Part shown: piece by piece, positions 11,750-22,520 of the stretch | Layout: the number at the start of each line of letters is the position of its first letter | How positions within the stretch are numbered: the stretch's first letter is position 1 | Assembly (NCBI GenBank): GCA_030549495.1 | Contig: JAUIRK010000993.1 | Span: forward strand, 186,001 to 250,000 | DNA length: 64,000 nt | Direction of reading: 5' to 3' | From: Nectonema munidae | Taxonomy: Eukaryota; Nematomorpha; Nectonematoida; Nectonematidae | Translations under genes and position numbers: made by a program | Notes under the pieces: generated by a model | Told to the model about the DNA's origin: nothing | The model's database searches: none | The model's input: the letters and a program-made list of their open reading frames with translations, nothing else

Positions 11750-11846
11750 CTCGTTATCGGTCAGAATAAGCAGACTATATCTAATGTAAAGCAGACGATT
11801 CATATTTTTGTAAAGTCGACATATGTCGACTGTGGTCGATAACCTG
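11750..11846. mobile_element. piggyBac-like MITE with TTAA duplications (copy 2)
   Basis: The 97-bp element is flanked by TTAA at 11746-11749 and 11847-11850. The ends CTCGTTATCGGTCAG and GTGGTCGATAACCTG are inverted relatives of each other and of the copy at 9389. It lies in the same host intron. Confidence 0.75.
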
Positions 11847-12340
11847 TTAATCTTATATTGATTATTCAAAATACCTAAAAAAAATTCCACTCAGAATTAA
11901 AAATTTTTATTATATAACGACTCTGACATCTAAATATTATTAGACACAGACACCGAATCAAACTCCTATATTCATCTCGACTTTCGAATGCTAAACCATG
12001 CTGATAAGTCTGATTAACTAGGTTTTAAATTTTGAGTGTTTACTGATGTAGAAATTAAATATGTTGAATATGAAACTAGACATTTGGGAGAGATAAGAGG
12101 AAAGTAATAATGTTAATATACAGACAAATATAATTCTAAAACAAATAAAAACTTTATTTAAAAAAACTATAACAAATGTTATAATTATTATTTAACCTAG
12201 TTATGTCTATTCTTGCAACTTGAAAAGCAAAACTGGTTTGATAAAAATAATCAACAAAAAAGTTAAGAGTTTTCGTTTAGAAATAGTAGAGAAAAGTGTG
12301 GTTCTTATCAAAAAACTGTCTATCGAGCATATGAGATAAG

Positions 12341-12944
12341 CAGGACTCGCGCACCCTATTTATTTTGGGGGCTTAAGCCCCTTCCCCCCCCCCCCCCCCC
12401 CTTCACCCCTCAATTTTCCAAGCCTCTCCACTCAATTTTTCAAGCTTAAATAAGTTTTAAATGAATTACATCCGATAAAGTGCGCTTGTGAAGAAGTCTT
12501 TTCTTTGTACATTGGTAGTTTCAATAAATATATTATAAAATTGTCTGGAGTATTTTTTAAGTATATGAATATTTATTCAAGCTGCTCTACCAATAAGAAT
12601 CAGCACTGCATCCTGTGAGAGAAGTTTTTCGACCCTTAAAAGAGTTTTCGAACTATTTCAACGAAAAGTCAAGAAGGCTGAATGTTTGACATGTAAATTG
12701 CTTTATTACTCTAAAAATGATATATTGTTAATAAATTTATTTTCTTCTTTCACTTTTGTTTTATAATAGTTAATTATACTTCTAAATCCTCATCACTTTA
12801 CTTTTATGACCTTATTTAGCTCTTGTTTCCGATGTTGATCGAATTTGCTTCTAGAAAAGAAAATTTTATAGTGTGTATTTTCATAATATATAGTTTCAGC
12901 CCCTTTGAGCCCCCCCCCCCCCATTTTGGTTAGCGCGGGCTCTG
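12341..12944 (+). mobile_element. 604-bp hAT element with perfect 8-bp target duplication
   Basis: The 8-bp GAGATAAG occurs at 12333-12340 and 12945-12952. The ends CAGGACTCGCGCACC and (inverted) CAGAGCCCGCGCTAACC are related inverted repeats, each followed inwards by a poly-C/G tract. Between them, 12570-12770 reads LPIRISTASCERSFSTLKRVFE, the C-terminal hAT dimerisation motif, before decaying. The element is therefore an internally deleted hAT keeping only the transposase tail. It sits in the large intron of the minus-strand N/Q-rich gene. Confidence 0.9.
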
Positions 12945-13343
12945 GAGATAAGACGTTGTAATGAATGATTGCAATTTGAATAAAATCTGTTTTCTTTTAA
13001 AACATTGAAATAAAATTGTAAATTTTTTTAAATATTGATTTAATAAACATGTTTGTACCTTTTAAACCAATTTATTAAAACAAACGATAGCGATCGAGTG
13101 GAATGTTGAGTGAACACAGGAGACATATAAAATCAAACAACTTAATTACATATTTTTATCCTTAAATATGAAATCTAATTGCAGTTAAAGTTGTCAGCAT
13201 AGCAATTACAAAAGTAGAGTTAAGTATTTAAAGTGTGAAAGATGAAATAATAAAAATATAATTAGTCAGATCACATATAGAGAGAAAAAAATGACATCCC
13301 ATTTCGATAAGAAACATCATATAATAAAATTTAAAAATTATAC

Positions 13344-13418
13344 CTCCATTTTGATAAGATCTGTAATAATTATTTTTATTATTTGCAAATCTATAATTTT
13401 TACTATCTGCATGTAGAT
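13344..13418 (-). CDS. Exon 3 of the N/Q-rich gene
   Basis: A TTTTTTAG acceptor precedes 13418 and a GTATAA donor follows 13344. The 75 bases are phase 1 in and phase 1 out, encoding an Asn/Tyr/Arg-rich stretch (NYRFANNKNNYYRSYQNG). The composition matches exons 4 and 5, and the phase matches on both sides. Confidence 0.65.
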
Positions 13419-13839
13419 CTAAAAAACAATAAATGAGAAATTAACAAATCATATTCAAAAGCAATACATTTGACAGATATGCCCATATGATATGGATGCC
13501 AGATTTTTAAATTATCTAACGGATTAGATACTGACTTGAAAATAATTAACCGGTAAAGATAATGGCTTTAAAAAACTTTTGAACAAATTAAAGCGACACC
13601 TGGCAGCCTTATCAAAGGAAAATAATTGTAAAAGAAACTAAAAATTGGACACCTCATCCTTAAAAGATAGTAACAAGTTTAGAAGTTTGAACTTATTTAT
13701 TAAAAAAAACTATAAAAAAATAAATTCGTGTAAAACAACATAGTTTTCTTAATAAAGTGTCCAATTCACAAGTGTACTTTGCTATATATTTATAAAGGAA
13801 ATAAAATTCAAAAAAAGAAAATATAATATTAAATATAAC

Positions 13840-13930
13840 CTGACAAATTATTGTTTTCTATTTTATCAAAACCATTATGTAATTCTTTATCTGAGTCTTC
13901 AACTTTGTCAGTAGTTGTCAAGTTTTTAAA
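13840..13930 (-). CDS. Exon 2 of the N/Q-rich gene
   Basis: A TTTAG acceptor precedes 13930 and a GTTATA donor follows 13840. The 91 bases hold 30 open codons plus one base (phase 0 in, phase 1 out). The product is acidic and polar (TTTDKVEDSDKELHNG) and ends in NNNLS, joining an Asp codon into exon 3. Confidence 0.6.
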
Positions 13931-14040
13931 CTAAATCAATATATTAATTATTAAAAAAAGGTATATGATTATAAGATTTATCTAGTATAAATTTTACTAT
14001 TCTATAAATAACATGTTAAAAGTAAAATATAATTTTTTAC

Positions 14041-14067
14041 ATTTTCTTCTAAAGCTAGTTCGGACAT
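14041..14067 (-). CDS. Exon 1 (provisional) of the N/Q-rich gene
   Basis: ATG at 14067 opens nine codons (MSELALEEN), followed by a GTAAAA donor at 14040. The exon ends in phase 0, as the next exon requires. It is very short and rests on the start codon, donor and phase only; an internal exon with another start upstream is possible. Confidence 0.35.
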
Positions 14068-14099
14068 TTATAAAAGTATTAAATAGACGAAAAATAAAT

Positions 14100-14560
14100 T
14101 TGAACAGAACCAAAAAATATTTATTAAAATAATAATAAAATTAGTCCCAGCAGGAGTATGATTGTGAACGTTGGCATTAACGATAAAACAAATTGTTTAG
14201 GTGGTGGAAAAGGTAGAGAGAATTTAAAATAACATAAAAGAATAAGAAGCATCTCAACAGTCAAGTCACAAGAGGAGAGGCAAGTTCAAAAAATTTGAAA
14301 TTTTCTATGTGGATGAAGAAAACACTTTTTATTAGGTTTGGTTTAAATAGGCCCAAACGTCCATGCAGTATTTGAGGATGGTAAAGATGTAGGCATAACA
14401 AAAGCATCTGACAAGTTGGCTTAGGAAAAAATCATTGTATTTGTAAAAAAAATTTTTAAAACATGTATGTGAGAGCGAAAACAGAATTAATATGTCTGAC
14501 GCATGTAAGCTTATCCATCAAGACTAAACCAAGAAAGTTAAAATAGCTAATCTTCACGTT
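14100..14560 (-). pseudogene. Non-LTR retrotransposon fragment (post-RT thumb region)
   Basis: Reading the minus strand from about 14560 gives FLGLVLMDKLTCVRHINSVF, the usual LGxxLDxxLxWxxHI segment that follows the reverse-transcriptase core in CR1/Jockey-like LINEs. It is followed by Cys- and Tyr-poor decayed sequence with several stops. The neighbouring LINE fragment at 14.7-15.3 kb is on the other strand, so these are two separate insertions. Confidence 0.55.
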
Positions 14561-14746
14561 TATGACTATGTTTTTATTTTTATCAAGTATCTCACTTTTT
14601 TTTCATTGACTTTTATTGCATAAACTCAATCTATATGACATTAGGCTTTCCCTTCTTTATTGGATTTCTTCATTTCTTTCATCACGTCCTAATTATGTCC
14701 TCTCACGATTCTTTCCAATTCATGAAGTAAATTTAGGTATTCCTGT

Positions 14747-15340
14747 TTGTTATTTTCTTTAATGATATTATTAGCTATCAATCTTCATCTTTTAGTTTCA
14801 TTCTATATGCCGATGATAACCCATCCTTTAGAACATGCTATGCCTTTAGAGTGCGAAAAAATAAATGCCTTTCTAAATTTGATTTATTGCTGGTCATTGA
14901 GTAATAAACTTCCATTAAATGTGTCAAAATATTATTATATGCTTTTTGCAAATAAAATTGTTGAAAGTAGTTGTGTTTTAAAAATCAATAATTAAGTCTT
15001 GGATCAGGTTCACTAAACCCAATATTTGGGGGTTGTACTTGACAGTAACCTAAAGTTGAATAGTCACACATCACATATTATCACAAAGTTTTCTCGTACA
15101 TATGATATTATGTTCAGGTATAAGTCTTATCTCAATAATAAGTCACATATTAAGCTCTTTAACGCTCTTATATATACTCATCTGTTGAATGCTACCAATA
15201 TTTTGCACAATTCCGGCAAACGGCATATAATCATGCTTGAATCTCCATTGAGGAAAATGCTTAACTTTCTTACCTACTCTTTTTTGGAAAAATTTTCTCG
15301 TTCTCTATATCAATTGCTTTTAAAAATTATTATTTAAACG
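14747..15340 (+). pseudogene. Non-LTR (CR1/Jockey-like) reverse transcriptase fragment
   Basis: Reverse transcriptase copies RNA into DNA for LINE movement. One frame around 14757-14840 reads FNDIISYQSSSFSFILYADD, which includes the YxDD catalytic pair. After a frame shift, 15026-15230 reads GVVLDSNLKLNSHTSHI followed by the Leu-rich thumb (LFNALIYTHLL). Stops and shifts between these segments show that it is dead. The upstream GVPQG region is eroded and the 5' part is missing. Confidence 0.75.
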
Positions 15341-16437
15341 GATGTTTTAATTTTTTGTATTTCCCAAACAAAGTTGTGCATACTGATTCTACAAGATATA
15401 AAGATTTTTTACATATGCCATACCTCAAAAAGAGATCTACATTTGCTAAGATTATTACAGAAAGCATAAATACTTTCAAATTTCTCATCTATATTCGGAA
15501 GGCTGTAACTCTTTTCCTATAAATCTGTGTATCTATATACATAAAATTGATATATTTTGTATACATATTCAAATTGTTAAAAATCCATATCCTTATTGAT
15601 TCTTATATATTATTTTCATACAAGGAACCACTGATCTCGATCATAATATTCATGATCCTTTCACCTTCTTTTCATATTTGTTTTTTATTTCTTTTTGTGA
15701 ATTTTTCTTTTATATTTGTGTTATTTTTAATATAAATCTTTGTGCATAAGCGATATTAATTTTTTTTGTTGTTTTTAATAAAAAAACAAAACTTTAAATT
15801 TTGAGGAAAAATCATGTATATTTATCAATGTTCAAGTAGAGATTATTGCGAATATATTTTATAATATTAACATAATATTAAGTTCGATTCTATATTTTAA
15901 TAGTTTTTTTCTTTAAGTTCTTGTAAAACGATTCAAACGTTATCTATAATTTAAAATTAACAACTCATATTTCGATACAAGAGTCAGAAATTACATGACG
16001 AGAAAATAGCAATGTAATTTTATCTTTAATTTTTAGGGCTCTTCTCCAATAATAAATATCTATAGCCGTGATATGTGTGTTTAAAATAATATTTCTATAA
16101 TTATTGGTAAGTTTTGATGCGCCACCATACATAAACCACCTGCGCTGGTTTACAGGCAATCCCACATTGCCCGGTTTATTATTGGTAAAGATAGTTTGAT
16201 GTCCATCAAATTTATGTTCTGTAAGACTAAATTGGTATTCGATAAGATATAGATCATGTAGATTCAATTATGATTATGTAGAAAAACGATGAGAATAAAA
16301 ATGAGAAAAGATTATGCTTCTTAAAGAAAGTATCAATTTTTAAATATAGAATTTCGATGTATATATCTGGCTAGTTTTACAATGTATATATTTTCCATGA
16401 CATTTAAGTGAACTGGGTAAGATAGATATATCAATTG
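15341..16437. other. AT-rich stretch with one exon-like minus-strand segment
   Basis: Mostly featureless. On the minus strand at about 16223-16091, after a CCAATTTAG-type acceptor, an open, less AT-rich segment reads HKFDGHQTIFTNNKPGNVGL and then VNQRRWFMYGGASKLTNNYR. I do not recognise it. It could be a further upstream exon of the minus-strand N/Q-rich gene, or a repeat fragment. Confidence 0.3.
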
Positions 16438-16832
16438 CAGGGCGGATCTAGAAAATTTCTATGGGGGGTGTATAATAAAAATTATGGTTCAAATTTTTGG
16501 AGGTTCACACATTTACTATATTTTTTTGTTTCAAAAATTCATCCTAAATGAACCCAAGGTTTTAACAACGCTCTCCGTTTGAGGAACATGAGGCCAGGTG
16601 TAGACAACAATAGCTACCGATTAGACGTAGATATGGATAACAATTCAATATTGATAAACAGGGCCTGAGATTGACTTTCTATGATTACTGGGCTCAAAAT
16701 ATTTTTACTTTTATCGAGAATCTGAGAGCCGAATTTGAAGAATGATAACAAAAAAATAAAACTTTCCAAAAAATGCAATATTTTTAATGCGTAAATTGCA
16801 AAAGCCAAAGTATAATTGTAGGCCTTAATACG

Positions 16833-17639
16833 TTATTTACGGTAAGACTTGATACTGTTCGTCTGAACAAACTGATAGTAGGTTAGTTTAGGGTCAAAAA
16901 GTGTTGATGCCTCTATACGGCGTGGGTATCCAGAGAGAAACTGTTTACATATCTCCTCGGTCTTAGGTTGTATACCCATGCCATTCATGGCGATTACTGC
17001 AAGATCCGACAGTCGTTCTGTATTCATAGTCGTTCTCAGCCACGTATGTATCCTCTTAACAGAGGAAAATGACCGCCCTGCTTCAGTGCTACCGATTGGA
17101 AGGACGGCTAATATTTTGAGAAGTTCTCTCACATTTGGAAAGAACATTTCATCAGCATGATTGGCCAGGAGAGATGTCACAGATATGTCGCCTATGGTGC
17201 CTTTGTTCATCCAGTAATTTAACCAGCGGAACATCTCGCTATCAAGAGCAGCAGGTAATGGTAACACATGAAACCATTTGTCATGCAGATTTTCAGTCAA
17301 CTTTGGTAATGTTTCTTTGGTCTTCTGAAGAATCACTTCTGGAACGAGACAGCATAGTTCATAATGGGCACATTTGTCATCACAGAAACGATATCTCAGT
17401 TCACTGCAGGTAGTATCAAGGAATGGAATAACCAAAGTTCTCTTCCAGTCGACGAAAACTGTATCTGATGGATGGTTATCTCTCATCTTTTTTTTCCTAC
17501 AGATCCTTGGTCTCTGTTCACGTGAGCCAACAAGACTACTTAGTTCTAGCACTTTACGATATACACGATCAAACCAGACGTCTACTTCTAATCGTATGTC
17601 TTGATATGTTGACATAACCTCAAGACTCAATAAGCTCAA
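16833..17639 (-). pseudogene. hAT transposase C-terminal part (ZMYM/THAP12-like, dimerisation domain)
   Basis: An open frame of 268 codons. Near the end it carries FFPNVRELLKILAVLPIGST, then AGRSFSSVKRIHTWLRTTM and LSDLAVIAMN, the hAT C-terminal dimerisation region of ZMYM1- and THAP12-like proteins. The N-terminal finger is encoded separately at 18021-17740, and the central catalytic Asp/Glu segment between the two is mostly lost. Both parts lie on the same strand inside one pair of element ends, so this is one internally deleted transposase gene rather than a host gene. Confidence 0.8.
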
Positions 17640-17739
17640 GACTTATTTTATGATGGCTTTTCTTTTCGTGAGCGTTCAATAACTCAGTCGATTTATTGTA
17701 GTTACGATATGGGGTGATGACAAATGTCCCACAATTTCT

Positions 17740-18021
17740 CTATTCATCTTCCCTGAGAAACAAGACACATAGAAGACACCAGCCACCTCTAAAATCTTCA
17801 TGATCAATATAGGCCAGCAAATTCCTTCTTTCTAACCATTTTGACTGGAATGATATCTGTTTCTTGTTGGATACTCTCTGAGTGTCAAAATTAGGTGATG
17901 GTTTAGGTCTCCAATGTTTTTCTACGAAGTTAATCTTTTTTATGTCGCTAAAGTCTTTGAAGTTTTTTACGGCTTCACATACATCAATGAGTGATGGTGC
18001 TCCTTCCTTACTTTGGAACAT
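17740..18021 (-). pseudogene. hAT transposase N-terminal TTF-type zinc finger segment
   Basis: The 93-codon frame ends in FQSKWLERRNLLAYIDHEDF followed by GGWCLLCVLF. This is the TTF-type finger start found in ZMYM-like hAT proteins. Before it come a Lys/Pro-rich PKPSPNFDTQRV and an acidic leader. The reading breaks at 17740; the C-terminal part resumes at 17639 without the intervening core. Confidence 0.7.
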
Positions 18022-18548
18022 TATTGGTGCTCGGCAATGGAGATGTTTCTAAGCCTTTGTAAAAAAGCAAAACCTATGCTTATTCCATTTATGACAACTT
18101 ACTTGTGCAAGTCCGGATTTAGTACCCTTTTGTCAATAATGACTAAATCTAAAAATCGGTTGAGTGCACAAGCAGATATGCAAATTGCGATCAGTAGCAA
18201 AGTACCACGTTTTGAGAAACTCATATGCAAAAAACAGGAGCAAAATAGTCATTAAATTTGAGGTGGACTTTGTATAAAATTATTAGCTTTTTAAAAGAGA
18301 ATAAAAAATTGAACTATTTTTTAAAATGGAAGTTGTTTGGATGCAGATTGTTTCATTTTATTTCCATATATTTCATTTTTGTTAATATAGTACCTCATAA
18401 AAAATGATTATGGAATTTTTTGTCGTTTTTTTATTTCAACTTTTCTTTTAAATAAATTTGTAAATTTTCATTACATAAACTGTAAGAGGTGCAAAAAAAA
18501 TTAAAATTTTTTAGGGGTACGGAGCGTCAAAAAGGTTGAGAACCACTG
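18013..18548 (+). pseudogene. ZBED5-like hAT 3' fragment nested in the CAGGGCGGAT element
   Basis: The plus strand reads MLIPFMTTYLCKSGFSTLL, SKNRLSAQADMQIA and PRFEKLICKKQEQ, the C-terminal end of ZBED5/FAM200-like hAT transposases, ending at TAA near 18255. A matching right terminal repeat GGTTGAGAACCACTG ends at 18548, the inverse of the end at 5157. The 5' part is missing, so it is a truncated insertion in the other hAT. Confidence 0.85.
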
Positions 18549-18679
18549 GTCTAGATAGATATCTTTTCAAGTATTTGACTATATGATATAGAAATTGCAA
18601 TAAAAATAACTTTAGCACATGTAAAGAGGGTGGGTGGCTAGCCACCCAATCCACCCCCTGTATCCGCCCTTGCAATTGT

Positions 18680-20240
18680 TTCGTTAAATTAAAGATAAAG
18701 TTTAGGGTATTTTGCTTTATTTAAGTATTTTATTATAATTTATAAAATAAAAATGTTTAATGCTTTATAGTTTTGACATGATTTAAAAATTTCAGATACA
18801 AGACTATATCCTTAGCCCTAAATAGGAAGGTAGGATAGCAGAAAAGAATATAAAGAGAAAAGAACAATTGTAAATATCAAAGAAAATGATGTTCTACTTT
18901 ATCCATCAAAATTCATATTCGTAAAGAGACAAAATTTCTCCACGAAATTTTAAATGTAATGAAATATATTCTTTAAAGCAATTGTAAAGGATTATTTATG
19001 TGGGAGAAATATGATAAAATAGCATAGGATTGACTTTTAGTTTGATATCACTCTGATAACATAAGTTCAGTGTTTAAAAAGTTTAGATTTGTGTTTGAGA
19101 AATTCTCATCGAAATTATACTTCATAGGTCATACTTTTTGATATTCGATCACATGGGTATATGAGTTTTTGAGACTGGAACCCGTACTTTGACATAGACA
19201 ATGAATTTTGTGTTAATAAGTAAATAGGCTATACATTTTACTCTTTGTTCCCTAGATTTAATGCTATATTCTGTAGTTGGAAGTGATTGAATTTACACAA
19301 GAAGACATTTTAAGACGAGAATTACTATTATATATATTTTTCGTATTGGATTTATTTCTCAATATGAAAAGGGGTCGTTTGAGTATCCTTTTGAGAAGTG
19401 CCAATGAGTACCTTTAATTAAAAACGGTTTATTAGTTTTAAACTATAATATTTCATAAATGGATTTTTAGTAGAGAAAAATAAGAAAGAAATTACTCTTT
19501 CTCAGTTGGGTCAAAATAAGAGGCATTTTTTAGAATACATCGTTTTTGAAAAGCCTTTTTATGTAAAGAAGGAAAATATCTAAAATAGTAATTCAGACAC
19601 ATAAAAATATAGAAAAAGGTTTTCAATTTTATTTCTTTAATTTACATTAAATATACTTTGTATATTTATAGAAGATGTTTTTCTAGTAGGATTTTTTCCT
19701 GACACCTTTTAAAACATAATATTTCATCACAAGTTTCTAATAATAGTAATGTTCTAGGAATTTTTTTTTAAAAAACTTCTTAAATTTTGATGTGATTTGA
19801 TATAATAATAATAATAATGATGACAACCTTATACTTTCAATGCAAAGTCGACAACTGACTTTTTCCACGTCACATTTAAGTTCTCTCACCTAATACTACC
19901 TCATTCAGCCACTAGACCAAATAGTAATCCCTTTGTTCAAGTTAAAATATTGAAAATTGTTAATGATGAAATTTATCACTAAGATTTGATTACGACACTG
20001 TAACACCAGCAGACTTGGTCAGGTTTATCACGATTCTACATGCGATACATTGGAATTCGAGAGTGGGGTGAGACACTAAAAGAATTATTATATCTGGATG
20101 CTTCAAAATCTTTTTTTGAACTGATTATGAAAATAAAATTCGTTTTTACTAATTGACTTTAATTTTCAAATTTTTTAAATTTTTACTAATGACACCTATT
20201 TTTTCAAATTAAAAAATTTTTTTTATTCATTATAAAAAAA
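18680..20240. other. AT-rich stretch, nothing supported
   Basis: No exon, element end or array could be supported. A short (ATA)n run lies at 19803-19818, and a weak B-box-like GGAATTCGAG sits near 20051. Confidence 0.5.
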
Positions 20241-21738
20241 TTATTTAAAAAAATACTTCGACTTTCTTTTTTTTCTGTGAAATTCTTTTGATTCTTCGCG
20301 CTGTAAGCCCCAACAATAAGCCGCCATCTTTTCCTCCCACCTACCTTGATATCTTTCTTCCATTGTCTTTATTTCTTGATGAAATCTTTCCCCTTGCTCT
20401 TCGCCCATTTGCCCAAGATTTTCAGGGAATTTATCCAAGTGGCTATGTAAGTAATGCACTTTTACACTCATATTTGCTCCAAGCGTTTTGAAATTTACCA
20501 GCATTTTTTCTACAAGCTCTGGATAATTTTCAGCTTTATTGTTTCCAAGGAAGTTGTTAATCACTTCAACATAGCTTTGCCAAGCATTTGATTCAATATT
20601 GCTCATAGATCTCACAAATTTATCATCTTTTACTAGCTTTCTTCAACTTTTCTAAGCTAACACGGGGGGTTGAGTTTATGTGCTTAAGCAACCTCCTTGT
20701 TTGTCCAATGATCTACAAACTGCTTCATCAAACCCAATTTAATATGGAGAGGAGGCAAAATAATCTTTTTCTTTTCAACAAGCGGCTCCTTTATAATGTT
20801 TTTGCTTCCCACAATTGAATTTTCTCTCAGAGGACATTCTTTTTGTGTCCAGTGCTTGTTCTTATCTCTACTATCCCAAAGACAGTAAAAACAGGGAAAC
20901 TTTGTGTATCCAGATTGTTGTCCCAACAAAAAGTTAACAATTTTGAAGTCAACACATAGTGACCACTTATGATGTTCGTAATTAATACAATTTAACAAAT
21001 GTACATTTTCATAATCTTCTTTCAATGTTGTTGAATAGCCAATTGGAATCGAAGGAAATGTATTCAAGTTGTGTAATAAAACGCATTTCAAACTTTTGAG
21101 AGAGAAATCAATAAACAATCTCCATTCATCAAGTTTGTATGTGGTGTTGAGTGCAAATAGATTTTGATGTCATTACAATAAACTAACATTTCATTTTTTT
21201 GTAAAAAAATTAAACAGTGAATGCTCTCTTGTTCTGTAGAAAGTTATTTTGGTGTTTTTTGTTAAACACTTTTTTTCTTTTAAGCGAGAGGCCAACACTT
21301 CCAACTTTTCTTTACTTAGATCAAGATCTCTAATGAGGTCGCTGAGGTCTTCTTGATTAAACTTATTGTAAATGTTGCTTTAACTTTCTAAATGATCTTC
21401 GCTTGCACTTGCTTCGCTTGAAATTTCCTCTTCTATTTCTTCTTCATCTTGTGAATTAAAATTTTCAGGAACTTTTGGAACTGGAATTCGATCCAGCAAA
21501 AATAACAATCATTATGATGATTTTTTGGCTCCCTCCATATCATTGTAATACCAAAATTCAACTTTTTCTTCTTTTCCTTACTCCATTGTCTCAATTGTTC
21601 AACACAAAACTTGCATATTTTGTGCGGTGCCCAACACTTATCTTGATCACCAAGTTTTATTTTCAAAATATGCAAAATAAACTCTTTTAACAAAAGGTGA
21701 TATATTTTTCCTTTGACTAGGCAAAGTATAACGCCCAC
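20241..21738 (-). pseudogene. Broken member of a widespread repetitive arthropod/cnidarian protein family
   Basis: Three minus-strand blocks follow the order of a protein seen in many invertebrate gene sets. Block one (21738-21433) has KLGDQDKCWAPHKICKFCVE and MIWREPKNHHNDCYFC. Block two (21118-20684) has KWSLCVDFKIVNFLLGQQSG, KFPCFYCLWDSRD and PPLHIKLGLMKQF. Block three (20615-20241) has NAWQSYVEVINNFLGNNKAE, HYLHSHLDKFPENLG, EEQGERFHQEI and RYQGRW. The gaps hold stops and deletions. The Cys pairs suggest metal binding. The conserved Asp, His and Glu could be a DDE-like catalytic set, which is my inference. Its copy number and decay suggest a mobile element passenger or transposase. Confidence 0.75.
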
Positions 21739-22329
21739 AAATATAACAAAAAATATCAGAAGGATTTTTACAAAATTTTCTAGACAACTTCATTAAATTA
21801 TTGAATTAAAAAATCTGTAAAATTGTCTAAATTTTAACATAAAAATAAATATGATTATTTAAAGCTTACTTTTAGAAATAAAATGATTTGAGAACGACTT
21901 ACAAGCAATTTTGATATTAGGAGTTTTACTATTAAAATTTTTTATGCAGTTTTCCAAAAAAGACAATTGCTCTTGAATTAGAGCGAATAAAACAAAATAA
22001 AATATATTTTTAAAATAAAAAAATATAAAATAAAAATTATTTGTTGAAAAAATTCTGGCAACGTAAAAAAATTTTTTTATGTTGGCCTGTGTTATCATTC
22101 ATTAAAAACTTGCTTCACATAAGTCACCGATTAACAGATTGATGGATACTCGTAGATAGAGTTTGAATGATGTCAACTAACAAAAGGTAACAACAACAGG
22201 AAGACTTGCATCTTTGAAAACTACATTCATCTAAAAGACCGAAGATGTAGTAAGTGGAACAATAAGAAACATTACGCCCCATAATAATTCGCACAAGAGT
22301 ACAGAATATTTTTGCCTGCTCAGAAGGTC

Positions 22330-22520
22330 CAACATGCTATTAAATGTCAATCAACTAACAAAAGATAAAAATTTGGTGCTGAATGTGGCCCATTCAATTA
22401 TTGATAAAATAAAGAGGTCTAAATACTAAATAAAAATACTAAAATAAATAATTTATTGAGCCCAAATTTTTAAAATGTAAATTTTTGCCTACAGTCGGCA
22501 TTTTCAAACATATGCTGGAG
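22330..22520 (+). repeat. MITE family with CCGACAGTCGGC core, copy 1 of 3
   Basis: TTTGGTGCTGAATGTGGCCC, GATAAAATAAAGAGGTCTAA, AATAAATAATTTATTGAGC and GCCTACAGTCGGCATTTTCA occur in this order. The same blocks recur, partly inverted, at 29130-29360 and 59297-59600. The core is an imperfect palindrome in this copy. Confidence 0.7.

Larger units (their letters stand above)
8548..14067 (-). other. Gene span: Asn/Gln/Pro-rich RGG-like protein (five exons)
   Basis: Five minus-strand exons join with matching phases: 14067-14041, 13930-13840, 13418-13344, 9159-9105 and 9019-8608 (or to the stop at 8548). Together they give about 220-239 residues: an acidic start, an Asn/Tyr/Arg-rich centre with NFRRGAMRSNYRNNN, and a Gln/Pro/Asn-rich tail. 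The composition resembles RNA-binding, condensate-prone proteins, but I recognise no folded domain and do not name it. The 4.2-kb intron between exons 3 and 4 contains a 604-bp hAT element and two TTAA MITEs. Additional upstream exons are possible, so the start is provisional. Confidence 0.6.
16438..18672 (-). mobile_element. hAT element with CAGGGCGGAT ends
   Basis: The left end CAGGGCGGATCTAG and the inverted right end CAAGGGCGGATACAG are both directly flanked by CAATTG (16432-16437 and 18673-18678), a 6-bp rather than 8-bp duplication. Between them lies a ZMYM-type hAT transposase on the minus strand, missing its middle, and a fragment of a second hAT (18040-18548) on the plus strand. Confidence 0.75.

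Noticed and set aside
17135-17604. Plus-strand ORFs over the hAT transposase
   Set aside because: They are antisense shadows of the minus-strand frame carrying the dimerisation motif.
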